From contig CAVZIE010000031.1 of assembly GCA_963775185.1 (NCBI GenBank), positions 806,001 through 870,000 on the forward strand: a DNA stretch of 64,000 nt. Direction: 5' to 3'. Under the pieces are notes generated by a model, which saw only the letters and a list, made by a program, of their open reading frames with translations, had not been told where the DNA came from and made no database searches. The translations under genes were made by a program, and so were the position numbers. Numbering within the stretch: position 1 is the stretch's first letter; each line of letters begins with the position of its first letter. This document shows positions 10,701-19,756 of the stretch, piece after piece. This stretch comes from JAPSGB01 sp963775185. GTDB lineage: Bacteria; Myxococcota_A; Polyangia; Polyangiales; Polyangiaceae.

Positions 10701-13045
10701 TCGTGAACCACTACTGCCGCGTGTGGAGCGAGCCGCTCCGCGGCATCTACGACGAGGTCCCCGACGTCCATCGGTCGCTGATGAACGCGGGCGACCTGGA
10801 GTTCGCGAGCTGGGTGCAGCACTTCAGGGTTGTCTACGGCTTCTTCTCCGGCGTGCCGCTGGACGTGCTCGCCCCGGAGAGTGCCGGCATCGTCGAGAGC
10901 ATGCGACTGAACGGCAGCGAAGCGGCGCTTGCGTGCACCATGCCCGTCGATCTGCTGGCTCGCGGCCTGGCCGGAGAGCGCGACGACCCGGCACGGCTGG
11001 TGGCACCCGGCTATGACGAGCGCGAGACGCTGGCGGCGCTCGAGGCAGCCGGCTTCCACGCAGCAGCGCTCGTGCTGGCGATGTGCATGCTCTACGCGCG
11101 CGTGCTGTTCGACGACACGGCGGGCGCCGCCGAGGCCGCGGCCAAGGTCGAAGCCCTGCAACACGGCGCCGTTGGACTCTACTACCAGTGCCCGATGCGC
11201 GTGGTCGCGACCATCGCGCTGCTCGACGCCGGGCAGGACGACCTCGAGAGCGTGGTCGCACGCGTGCTGCCGTGGCGCGAAGCCCTGGTCGCGTGCGCGC
11301 AGGTCAACCCGGGGAGCGGAACCCACTTGCTCGAGCTGTTCGACGCCGAGGTCGCGGCGTCGCGCGCCGAGCTGTCCGCGGCGACGGCGGCCTACGACCG
11401 CGCGATCGAGGCGGCCGCGAAGAACGGGTTCGTCCACGACGAGGGGCTCGCCAACGAGCGCGCGGCGCGCTTCCACCTGCGGCGCGGAGCGCCACGCATC
11501 GCGCGGGCCTATCTCCTCGGCGCCCGGGTGTGCTGGGGACGCTGGGGGGCGACCGCCAAGGTCGCGCACCTGGACGCGTCCTTTGGCGAGCTCGCGGTCC
11601 CGGCCGCGATATCGCCGCGGCCGACGCAATCACTGTCGTCGTCGTCGGGACAGCGCGCCGAGGAGCTCGATCTCGCTTCGCTGCTGAAGGCGTCGCAAGC
11701 GATCGCCGAAGAGGTCGGCATCGCCGGCTTGCTCACGCGGTCGATGCACATCCTGCTCGAGAACATGGGGGCGACGCGCGGCGTGCTGCTGCTGGCCGGC
11801 CGGGGCGCGCTCGCGATCCGCGCGGTGGGCGCCGCGGGCGGCCCCATCGACATCGTGCCCGGCGCGGCGTTCGACGACGGCGCGACCGTCCCGCCGAGCA
11901 TCGTCCGTCGCGTGTGGCGCACCGGGACGACCGAGATGTACGACGACGTCCGCCACGCGCCGGCGGCGCGCGGCGACGCCTATCTCTCGGCACTGGCGGC
12001 CGACGACGACGGTCGCGCCACGTCCGCGTTGTGCGCGCGCTTCGGTCATCGCGGCAAAGCGCTCGGCGTGCTCTATTTCGAGAACCACCTGGCCGCTGGC
12101 GCGTTCGCCGCCGAGCGCGAGCGCGTGCTGCAGATCCTCGCGCCCCAGCTCGCCATCGCGGTCCGCAACACGCTCCTGTACGACGCGCAGAGCCGCTTCG
12201 TTCCCTCGCAGTACATCCGGAGTCTCGACCGCAACGACATCGTCGACGTCGAGCTCGGCGATCACAAGGCGACCGAGGTGACGGTCTTCTTCTCGGACAT
12301 CCGGGGCTTCACGGCGGCGGTCGAGCGGCTGTCGCCAAAGGCCGCGCTGGAGCTCATCAATCAGTATCTGTCCTTCGCCGAGCCTACGATCACGGAAGGC
12401 GGCGGCTTCGTGGACAGCTACCTGGGCGACGGAATCCTGGCGCTGTTCGATCATCCGGACCGCAACGCGGCGGACGCCATCGCCGCGGCGGTGGCGATGC
12501 ACCACGCGCTCGACGGGTTCAACGCCGAGCGGGAGCATCGCGGCGAGGCGGCGCTCAGGACGGGGATCGGGCTCAATACCGGCCGTGTCATCCTGGGCAC
12601 GATAGGCGGCCCGCGGGCGATGAAGTGCGGGGTCGTGGGCGACGCCGTCAACCTCGGGTCGCGGATCGAGGGGCTCACCAAGCACTACGGAGCGCGGCTG
12701 CTCGTGACCGACACGACCGTCGCGCGTTTGCCTCCGTCGCAGCCCTTCACCATACGCCCGGCCGGGCGCGTGCGCGTCAAGGGTCGACATCAGCCGGTCA
12801 CCGTCCACGAGGTCGTCGACGCCGAGCCGCCGCAGCGACGCGAAGCGCTGGCCGGCATCCGGGAGACCTACGTCGCAGCGTGGTCGGCGTACCTGGCGCG
12901 CGATATGCGCGCCGCACGCGAGGGCTTCGCGAGCTGCCTCGCGAAGGTCCCCGGCGACGCGCTCTCGGCCCGCTACCTCCTGCTCGCGATGCAGCTCGAG
13001 AGCAACGGCATGCCGGACGGGTGGGACGGCACCGAGCAGATGTAG
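7785..13045 (+). pseudogene. HstK-like kinase / ATPase / GAF / class III cyclase giant, interrupted by three indels
   Basis: Read across three single-base shifts this is one ~1,750-residue signalling protein. The N-terminal kinase-like domain has HRDVNPSN (Asn for the usual Lys), DFDFA for DFG and YMAPEQTGRLNR, as in HstK-type kinases. An AAA-type ATPase follows (SGPAGIGKTS Walker A, VLFLDDLQW Walker B), then a helical/TPR stretch, a GAF-like domain (about 11700-12180) and a class III nucleotidyl cyclase (FFSDIRGFT and YLGDGILALF with metal Asp residues, VVGDAVNLGSRIE). The Lys that usually selects adenine is Ser (FVDSYLGD). Breaks lie near 9000 (-1), 9112 (-1) and 10235 (+1), each in a short G or C run, so sequencing errors are as likely as decay. 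It follows a kinase with a cNMP-binding domain. Confidence 0.85.
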
Positions 13046-13047
13046 GT

Positions 13048-14229
13048 TCAGAACGCGTTATAGCCCGTGAGCGCCTTGCCGAGCACGAGCGTGTGCACCT
13101 CGTGCGTGCCCTCGTAGGTGTACACGCTCTCGAGGTTCAGCATGTGGCGGATCACCGGGTACTCGAGCAGGATGCCGTTGCCGCCGAGCATGCCGCGGGC
13201 GGTGCGGGCGCAGTCGAGGGCAATCTTCACGTTGTTTCGCTTGCACAGCGAAACCTGCTCCGGCAGCAGCTTGCCGCCGCCGCTGTCCTTCATGCGGCCG
13301 AAGTGCAGCGCGATGATGTCGCCCTTGATGATCTCGGACGCCATGTCGGCGATCTTCTCCTGCGTCAGCTGCTTCTTCGCGATCGGGCCGTCGAACTGCA
13401 TGCGCTCCTGCGAGTAGCTCACCGCCGTCTCGAAGCAGGCCTTCGCCGATCCCAGCGCGCCGGAGGCGATACCGAAGCGCGCCTGTGTGAGGCAACCCAG
13501 CGGCGCGCCGAGTCCCTGCTTGCCGGGCAGCATGTTCTTCGCCGGCACGCGGCACTCGTCGAGAACGATCTCGCCGGTCACGCTGCAGCGCAGGCTCATC
13601 TTGCCGTGGATGGTCGGCGTTTCGAAGCCCTTCATCCCGCGCTCGACGATGAAGCCGCGGATCGACTCGGCGCCGCCGTCGTCGACCTTCGCCCACACCA
13701 CCGCGACGTGCGCCAGCGGCGAGTTGGTGATCCACATCTTGGTGCCGCTGATCACGTACTCGTCGCCGTCCTTGCGGGCGCGCGTCTTCATCGAGCCGGG
13801 ATCCGAGCCGCTGTCCGGCTCGGTCAGGCCGAAGCAGCCGATGAGCTTCGCCTGCGCCATCTCCGGCAGGTACTTCTGCTTCTGCTCTTCGCTGCCGTAA
13901 GCGAAGATCGAGTACATCGCCAGCGAGCCCTGCACGCTGACGAAGCTCCGCAGACCGCCGTCGCCGTACTCGAGCTCCTGCATGATGAGCCCGTACTGCA
14001 CCGCGCTCATGCCGGCGCAGCCGTAGCCGGGGATCGCCGCACCGAGCAGCCCCATCTCCGCGAACTCCGGGATGAGGTCCATCGGGAACTCCTCCTTCTC
14101 GAACAGCTCGCCGGCTCGCGGCAGGAAGCGCTCGCGCACCAGCCGTCTGACCGTGTCCCGGATCATCTTCTCCTCGTCGGAGAGGTGGGCGTCGAGGGCC
14201 GAGATCGCGTCGAGGGTCAGCGTCTTCAT
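13048..14229 (-). CDS. gcdH: Glutaryl-CoA dehydrogenase
   Basis: This FAD enzyme oxidises and decarboxylates glutaryl-CoA to crotonyl-CoA in lysine/tryptophan and aromatic catabolism. The 393-residue protein matches the family closely: IPGYGCAGMSAVQYGLIM, GCFGLTEPDSGSDPGSM, WITNSPLAHVAVVWAK, and the catalytic Glu within YEGTHEVHTLVLGKALTGYN. The ATG at 14229 was chosen because it begins MKTLTLDAISALD just before the first conserved helix. Just upstream TATTCG (14241-14236) stands six bases from the ATG, so a leaderless transcript is possible. The gene converges with the kinase-cyclase gene, two bases apart. Confidence 0.93.
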   Translation of the reverse strand: MKTLTLDAISALDAHLSDEEKMIRDTVRRLVRERFLPRAGELFEKEEFPMDLIPEFAEMGLLGAAIPGYGCAGMSAVQYGLIMQELEYGDGGLRSFVSVQGSLAMYSIFAYGSEEQKQKYLPEMAQAKLIGCFGLTEPDSGSDPGSMKTRARKDGDEYVISGTKMWITNSPLAHVAVVWAKVDDGGAESIRGFIVERGMKGFETPTIHGKMSLRCSVTGEIVLDECRVPAKNMLPGKQGLGAPLGCLTQARFGIASGALGSAKACFETAVSYSQERMQFDGPIAKKQLTQEKIADMASEIIKGDIIALHFGRMKDSGGGKLLPEQVSLCKRNNVKIALDCARTARGMLGGNGILLEYPVIRHMLNLESVYTYEGTHEVHTLVLGKALTGYNAF

Positions 14230-14290
14230 GCCGGGCGAATACCACGACCCGGGCCGCGCTTGGATCGAGGGCGTCACCGATTGGGGATGG

Positions 14291-14309
14291 ATGCCGGTCC
14301 GGCGCGGAA
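14291..14309 (+). repeat. 19-bp dispersed repeat, left arm of a long inverted pair
   Basis: ATGCCGGTCCGGCGCGGAA matches the consensus at 18 of 19 bases. The partner in opposite orientation is at 15059-15077, so the pair encloses about 750 bp including the 52-bp tandem array. Confidence 0.85.
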
Positions 14310-14581
14310 TCCCGCAGCCATCCGCCGCGCCGCCTTGCCCGGCGCGCTCCAGCGCCGCGCCGCCGCGCCCCGCGCGCTCCACCGCCGCGCCCGGCGCCGG
14401 GGGCGTCGCGCGCGCTATTCAGAGGATTATCCAATGGGTATGTCAGTAAAGCATAGGTAGTTCCTATGGGTAGCGGCGCGCGGCGACCCTTCCGCGCCGC
14501 GGCGATCCAGGGCGTGTGTGACCCGCTCGACACGCGATCCGCCGCGACCGGTCACGATCCCGGATCCGATCCAGCGCTCGC
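14310..14581. other. Non-coding stretch between gcdH and the tandem array
   Basis: No gene is recognised. A GC-rich imperfect repeat (GCGCTCCAGCGCCGCGCC and variants, about 14338-14395) is followed by a conspicuously AT-richer patch (14415-14470, with GGATTATCCAATGG) that could hold a promoter, though no -35/-10 pair is convincing on either strand. Confidence 0.4.
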
Positions 14582-14905
14582 TGCAGGGCCACGCCCCGCG
14601 GTTCTCCGTAGAGAAGTGGATCTCGTGTTCGTGGTGCGGCCACGCCCTGCGGTTCACTGGTAGAGAAGTGGATCTCGTGTTCGCGGTGCGGCCACGCCCC
14701 GCGGTTCTCTCGTGGAGAAGTCGATCTGGTGTCCGCGGGACGATCACGAGGTGGGTTTCTCTCGTGGAGAAGTCGATCTGGTGTCCGCGGGACGATCACG
14801 AGGTGGGTTTCTCTCGAGAGAAGTCGATCTGGTGTCCGCGGGACGATCACGAGGTGGGTTTCACTGTGGGAGAAGTCGAGCTCGTGTTCGTCGGATGGCC
14901 ACGAC
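14582..14905. repeat. 52-bp tandem repeat array, six units
   Basis: Units begin with GAGAAGT at 14611, 14663, 14715, 14767, 14818 and 14870, a period of 52 (once 51) bases, preceded by a partial unit. Two unit types alternate in blocks: the outer units carry GTGTTCGTGGTGCGGCCACG, which can pair CGTGG with CCACG, and the three central ones carry GTGTCCGCGGGACGATCACG, nearly identical to each other. Because 52 is not a multiple of three, no open frame keeps its reading through the array. There are no variable spacers, so it is not a CRISPR array. It lies between the inverted 19-bp repeats at 14291 and 15059. Confidence 0.85.
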
Positions 14906-15058
14906 GCGCCACTCGTCGCGAGCACGAGCACGCGCGGCGCGCGATGCTCCGCGATCGCAGCGCGGCGACTTCGCGCTTCGCCACGCGTCCGCGCTGGTCC
15001 GGGCGCGCCCCGCGCTGGGAGGAGTCGTCGTGGGTCCGGACCGGCGCCGCGGTCGGGG

Positions 15059-15077
15059 TTCCGCGCCGGACCGGCAA
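15059..15077 (-). repeat. 19-bp dispersed repeat, right arm of the long inverted pair
   Basis: TTCCGCGCCGGACCGGCAA is a perfect inverted copy of the consensus and faces the copy at 14291. Confidence 0.9.
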
Positions 15078-15127
15078 CCCCTCCCGAAGGGCCCCCTCCG
15101 TCCCGTGCGCGACCCGTTGCCCGCGGG

Positions 15128-15315
15128 TGCGGGGGCGGCGTGCGGGGGCGGCGTGCGGGGGCGGCGTGCGGGGGCGGCTTGTGGGGCGGCGTGCGGGTGC
15201 GGCGTGTGGGGGCGGCGTGCTGGAATTGGCTGCACCGTGCAGCCGGCGTGCTCGCGGCGCGGCGTGCGGGTGCGGCGTGCGGGCGCGGCTTGTGGGGCCG
15301 GTGGTGGGCGGCGTG
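15128..15315 (+). repeat. G-rich short tandem repeat with quadruplex potential
   Basis: The plus strand repeats a ~13-base unit (GCGGGGGCGGCGT and variants such as GCGGGTGCGGCGT), with at least four G5 runs spaced eight bases apart near 15130-15180. It could fold into G-quadruplexes in the plus-strand RNA or DNA. It ends about 50 bp before the L,D-transpeptidase start, so it may lie in that gene's promoter or leader. A regulatory role is inference only. Confidence 0.6.
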
Positions 15316-15364
15316 CTCGAAATTGGGCCGCAGCGTGTGGATTCGGCTAGCGAACGGGGGGTCG

Positions 15365-17059
15365 ATGTCCGTTCGCGCCCGTCTCGCCGCGCTGGGCGCT
15401 TCGCTGTGCAGCGTGGCTCTCGTCAGCTGTCCGGCCGCGGACCGCGCGCGGAACGCCGTGCCGGCACCGGCGGCGGGCCTGTCCGTCGCGAGTCCAGCGG
15501 CGCCGCGCGTGCAGCCCCGGGCGGTGTTGCAGCCCGCTGTCGATCAACTGCCCGCCGCCGAGCGCGGCTCGTGGCCGGCGCCGACGCCGGAGCAGGTCCA
15601 CGAGCTCGGGGCCGACGCGCTCCAGGCCGATCGGACGCTCGCGAGCGACACCGTGCCGGCGTCGCTCGAGCAGGACAGCGACGTCGACCCGCGTCAGGGA
15701 CTCGGTCCTGCGGCGGCGATCGCGCCGGCTCGCGGCTCGCTGGATCCGGATCGCGCCCTCGCGGCGACGGCGAAGGAGACGTGGGTGTACGCGAGCCCGG
15801 CGTTTGGCGCGACGAAGCTCGGCTACCTGCGCGCCGGCGCGATTGTGCGGCGGAGCGCCGAGCCGGTCGGCTTCGAGCACTGCGCGGCCGGGTGGTATCG
15901 CATCGCGCCCGACGGGTACGTGTGCGTCGGCAAGGCCGCGACGCTCGACCTGGACGCGCCGATCGTGCGCGAGACGCGCACGCGGCCCGACCGGACCGCG
16001 CCGCTGCCGTATCGCTACGGCCAGTCGCGCTTCCCGACGCCGCCGTACTACACGCGCGTCCCCACGCCGCGCGAGCAAGCGGCGACTGAAGACGACTTGG
16101 CGCGGCACCCGCACGCCGCCGGAAGCGGCGGTTGGGCCGACGTGCCGCTCGATCCCGTGCCTGACTTTCTCGCCGGCGGCCAGCCGTCGCCGTGGTTCGG
16201 AGGCACGACACGCTCCGCGCTGTCCGTCGCGTCGGGGCGCGCCGTGGTCAAGAGTGGCTTCGCGTTCGTGAGCTTCTTCGACGCGGGCGGGCGTCGCTTC
16301 GGGCTGACGACGGATCTCGACATCATGCCGCTCGACCGGCTCAAGCCCGTCGAACCGTCGACCTTCCACGGGCTCGCGCTCGTCGGGGGCGTGACGCTGC
16401 CGGTGGTGTTCGTGCGCGCGCACGGCGCGTGGCTCTACGATGGCGATCCGCGCACCACCGGGCTCAAACAGAACCGGCAGCTCGGCTTCCGCGAGGCCGT
16501 GCCGATCAGCGGCAAGAGCGTGCGCGCCGGCAAGACCGTCTACCTCGAGACGCGCGACGGTCAGTGGCTCGTGGACGACCACCTGGTGCGCGTCGACCCG
16601 ATGCGTCACCGACCCGGGTGGGCGACGCCGGGCCGCACCTGGATCGACGTGTCCATCCTGCGCCAGGCGCTGGTGGCGTACGAGGGCACGCGCCCGGTGT
16701 ACGTCACGCTCGTGTCCACCGGCGTCGACGGCCTGGGCGATCCCGAGAAGACGCACTCGACCGTGCGCGGTCAGTTCCTGATCCACACCAAGCACGTCTC
16801 CGTCACGATGGACGGCGACGAGGTCGGCGACGAGTTCGATCTTCGCGACGTGCCCTGGGTCCAGTACTTCACCCAGGGCTACGCGCTGCATGCGGCGTAC
16901 TGGCACAACACCTTCGGGCAGCCCCACAGCCACGGCTGCGTCAACCTCGCGCCGATCGACGCGCGCTGGCTGTTCGAGTGGACCGACCCGCCCGTGCCCG
17001 AGGCGTGGCACGGCGCTCTCAGCCTGCACGACGGCACGCTGGTCAGCATCCACCCGTAG
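15365..17059 (+). CDS. L,D-transpeptidase (YkuD) lipoprotein
   Basis: YkuD enzymes form 3-3 crosslinks in peptidoglycan or attach proteins to it, using a catalytic Cys. This 564-residue protein starts at ATG 15365 with a lipoprotein signal (LGASLCSVALVSC, Cys at about residue 22), so it is probably anchored to a membrane facing the periplasm. A Pro/Ala-rich linker is followed by an SH3-like segment (WVYASPAFGATKLGYLRAG). The C-terminal YkuD domain carries HNTFGQPHSHGCVNLAP with the catalytic Cys at residue 525. The family domain is usually about 130 residues, so most of this protein is accessory. It stands alone, with repeats upstream and a convergent TPR gene downstream. Confidence 0.9.
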   Translation: MSVRARLAALGASLCSVALVSCPAADRARNAVPAPAAGLSVASPAAPRVQPRAVLQPAVDQLPAAERGSWPAPTPEQVHELGADALQADRTLASDTVPASLEQDSDVDPRQGLGPAAAIAPARGSLDPDRALAATAKETWVYASPAFGATKLGYLRAGAIVRRSAEPVGFEHCAAGWYRIAPDGYVCVGKAATLDLDAPIVRETRTRPDRTAPLPYRYGQSRFPTPPYYTRVPTPREQAATEDDLARHPHAAGSGGWADVPLDPVPDFLAGGQPSPWFGGTTRSALSVASGRAVVKSGFAFVSFFDAGGRRFGLTTDLDIMPLDRLKPVEPSTFHGLALVGGVTLPVVFVRAHGAWLYDGDPRTTGLKQNRQLGFREAVPISGKSVRAGKTVYLETRDGQWLVDDHLVRVDPMRHRPGWATPGRTWIDVSILRQALVAYEGTRPVYVTLVSTGVDGLGDPEKTHSTVRGQFLIHTKHVSVTMDGDEVGDEFDLRDVPWVQYFTQGYALHAAYWHNTFGQPHSHGCVNLAPIDARWLFEWTDPPVPEAWHGALSLHDGTLVSIHP

Positions 17060-17064
17060 CGCGG

Positions 17065-19677
17065 TCAGTGCCCGAGCTTGTGGGCGAGCCGGGTCACGTA
17101 GTCCGTCAGCGACGACGGCGCGTTGCCGGCGAGCTGCTCGAGCACGCGCTCGATCGGAGCCGCCTCGAGATCGTCGAGAAGCACGCGGTAGTCACCGGCA
17201 CCGCTCGCCTCGCCGTCGGATTGCCAGTAGCCGCCGAGCGACTCGCACATCACCTCGCCGACGTAGGCGCCCACGAGCACCGCGACGCGTCGCGACCACG
17301 CCTCGTCGGCGGTGACCACCGCGCCTGGCGGCGCGATCAGCGCGAGATACTTCTCCACCGACGCGACGCTGGCGATCGAGCGATCGAGCAGTCCTTCGGC
17401 GTGCCGCTCGCACCACAGGCTGATCACCGACGCCGAAAGCGCGCGGCCGATGTGGCTCATGTCGCTCTTGTCGGGCCACGGTCGGTCGCCCCAGGGGTAC
17501 GGCGGCGAGACGGGGTTGGGGATGCGGTGGGTCCACGCCGGGTCGTCGTAGGGCATCGATCGCCCGTGGCGGAGCTCGAGCGGCGCGGCGTCGCGGATGC
17601 GGCTCCTCACCAGCGAGAAGGGGTGCCACTCGCGCTCGCCCGCGACGACCCGCGCTTGATCGACGTGCGAGACCGATCCCTCCCAGCGTCCGTCGTGGGC
17701 TTGGCGCAGCGTCTCGCCGAGGTAGGCGCCGACCAGGATTTGCGCGGCGGGATCCGCCGGCGCGGACTCGCCGCGCGGCTCGGCGCCGTACAGCAGGTCG
17801 AAGCCGGCACTGAGGCGGTCGATGCTCCGGAGCGAGAGGTCCCAGGGTGCGAAATCGCGCCACGGCACCGCCGTGGTCAGCAGGTTCGCGGCGACAGTGG
17901 CGATCACCGGCAGATCCTGATCGGCGCCGCGCGCACTGAGCTTGTCGAGGCGTTCGCGCGCCTGCCGCTCGAAGGCGACGCAAGCGTCCTCGATGCGGCC
18001 CGCGGCGACGGCGAGCTCGAGCGGATCCCACACTGCTCGCTCGGCGCTCTCGACGCTCGCGCGCTCGGCGGGGTTCAGCTCCGAAAGATCGACGCCGAAC
18101 TGCTCGACGCGATCGCTCAGAGCGTCCGCCTCCAGGTAGCTCTCTTCGAGCAGCCGGAGCCAGGCCTGCTGCGTGTCGTGCGCGCGTCCCAGGCGCGCGG
18201 ACGCGAGCGTCAGCGCGGCCATGGCGTCCACGGAGTGCGGATCGGCGGCGATGGCGCGGTGCGCGGCGGCGATCGCGTGCTCGGGATCGCCGATCTCCGC
18301 CTGGATGCACGCGCGCAACGCGTTGGTCAGCGCCGGCTTCGGTCCGCCTCGCGCCTTCAGGCCGTCCAGCATCTCCTCGGCCTCGCCGACCAGGGCCGGA
18401 TCCCCATCGCGACGCGCGCGGCGTAGTGCGGCCCACGCCAGGGTCAGGCGGATCATCGGCGGATCCGGATCGTCGGCGATCGCGCGGCGCGCCTGCTCGA
18501 CCGCCTGTTCCAGCTCGTCCAGCTCGACCAACAGGCGGGCGCAGCCGGCGCGGACGTCGGGGTCGAGCAACGGCGCGCCGCACAGCCGCTCGAGCTCCGC
18601 GCGACCGTGGGCGGTCTGTCCCGCGCCGACCAGCGCGCGCGCGCGCATCAGCGCGTGCTCGGGCGCAAGCTCGACACCGGCGAAGTCGATGGTGTTGATG
18701 ACCTGGCGGAATTCGCCGCGATCGAGCATCTCCGCCAGCTCGATGACCGGCGGGAGCGCGCCGAGCTCCTGCGGCGGAGGAAATCCGGAGCGGATCCGTT
18801 CGAGCTCCGGCGCGCCGTTTCCGAGCGGCACATCGACGTCGGCGAACTGCGCGTCGAGGTCCGGCAGCACGATGTCCGCCTCGTGCAGCGGCGGCGCGGG
18901 CGTCGGCCGGCGGTGGGTCGCCGGCGCGTAGCTGGGCGACGGGTCGGGTGGAGGTGTGAAGCGCGGCACGCCGGGCGCACGCGGGATCGCGGACGCTCGC
19001 GGCACCTCGAGCATCGGGCTCATCGCCGGCGCTCGCGGGAGCTCCAGCTCCGGCTTCGGCGCGTCGCTCGCATCTCCGGCGTAGGGCTTCGTCACCTTGG
19101 CGGGCGCGACGCTGGGCTCGAGATCCGCGACGGGAAGCGACGCTGTCCCGAGTTCGATCGCCGGTGCCGAGGCCCCCGGCGGCGCGGAAGGCATCTCCGG
19201 GACGATCGAGCCAGACGCGTCGGCAGCCTCGGCACGTGGCGGAGCCGACGCACCCGGCGGCGTGGAGGGCAACAGGGGAGCAGGCTCGGGCGGCACCGAC
19301 GGCGGTCGTGGTCCGCGCGCTGGCTTCGACGACGGTACCGCTGCGGACGGCGGGGACTTCGCGCTCGCTTCGACCGGAGCTTGCAGCGCGGTCCGCGCCA
19401 ACGGGTCGGTCGGTTCGAGGTGCTCGAGCAGCCGCGTCGCTTGCGGGAAGCTGCCGCTAGCGGCCACGAGATCGCGCAGCCTCTGGATGAATCCTCCGCG
19501 GTCGAGCCGCCCGCGAAGGAAGAGCAGGCGCGCCGCCAGATAGTCGACGCCGTGGCGCAGCGCCTCGTCGTGACCGATGTCGGCCAGCGAGTGCTGTGCG
19601 TCGTCGAGCTTGCCCTCGTCGAGACAGCTCTCGATGGCGAGCAAGCGCGCATCGGCCAGCGGACCCACGCCTTCCAT
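17065..19677 (-). CDS. TPR-repeat protein with duplicated C-terminal domain
   Basis: This 870-residue protein has no signal peptide. The N-terminal ~90 residues are helical; about 100-290 is a Pro/Ala/Ser-rich linker; about 300-550 are TPR-like helical repeats (AEMLDRGEFRQVINTI, ALVGAGQTAHGRAELERL, AHRAIAADPHSVDAMAALTL). The C-terminal region contains two copies of a motif, ILVGAYLGETLRQAHDGRW and VLVGAYVGEVMCESLGGYW, so that domain is duplicated. The ATG at 19677 (MEGVGPLADARLL) was preferred to one 48 bases upstream because the extra residues look random. Function unknown; a scaffold role is the safest guess. It converges on the L,D-transpeptidase gene with a 5-base gap. Confidence 0.85.
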   Translation of the reverse strand: MEGVGPLADARLLAIESCLDEGKLDDAQHSLADIGHDEALRHGVDYLAARLLFLRGRLDRGGFIQRLRDLVAASGSFPQATRLLEHLEPTDPLARTALQAPVEASAKSPPSAAVPSSKPARGPRPPSVPPEPAPLLPSTPPGASAPPRAEAADASGSIVPEMPSAPPGASAPAIELGTASLPVADLEPSVAPAKVTKPYAGDASDAPKPELELPRAPAMSPMLEVPRASAIPRAPGVPRFTPPPDPSPSYAPATHRRPTPAPPLHEADIVLPDLDAQFADVDVPLGNGAPELERIRSGFPPPQELGALPPVIELAEMLDRGEFRQVINTIDFAGVELAPEHALMRARALVGAGQTAHGRAELERLCGAPLLDPDVRAGCARLLVELDELEQAVEQARRAIADDPDPPMIRLTLAWAALRRARRDGDPALVGEAEEMLDGLKARGGPKPALTNALRACIQAEIGDPEHAIAAAHRAIAADPHSVDAMAALTLASARLGRAHDTQQAWLRLLEESYLEADALSDRVEQFGVDLSELNPAERASVESAERAVWDPLELAVAAGRIEDACVAFERQARERLDKLSARGADQDLPVIATVAANLLTTAVPWRDFAPWDLSLRSIDRLSAGFDLLYGAEPRGESAPADPAAQILVGAYLGETLRQAHDGRWEGSVSHVDQARVVAGEREWHPFSLVRSRIRDAAPLELRHGRSMPYDDPAWTHRIPNPVSPPYPWGDRPWPDKSDMSHIGRALSASVISLWCERHAEGLLDRSIASVASVEKYLALIAPPGAVVTADEAWSRRVAVLVGAYVGEVMCESLGGYWQSDGEASGAGDYRVLLDDLEAAPIERVLEQLAGNAPSSLTDYVTRLAHKLGH

Positions 19678-19756
19678 TGACCCGGATCTCAACGCGGGCG
19701 CCACGCGCGGGCAACTATGCGGCACGCCGGGTCGACCCGACTCCCGCGCGACCGGG

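Noticed and set aside
14582..14905. Possible CRISPR array
   Set aside because: The whole 52-bp unit is repeated with no variable spacers, units differ only by type, and no cas gene is near.
14464..14931. Minus-strand open frame over the tandem array with repeated PRTPDRLL motifs
   Set aside because: The period of 52 bases is not divisible by three, so the apparent peptide repeat is carried in changing frames; no start signal or family match.
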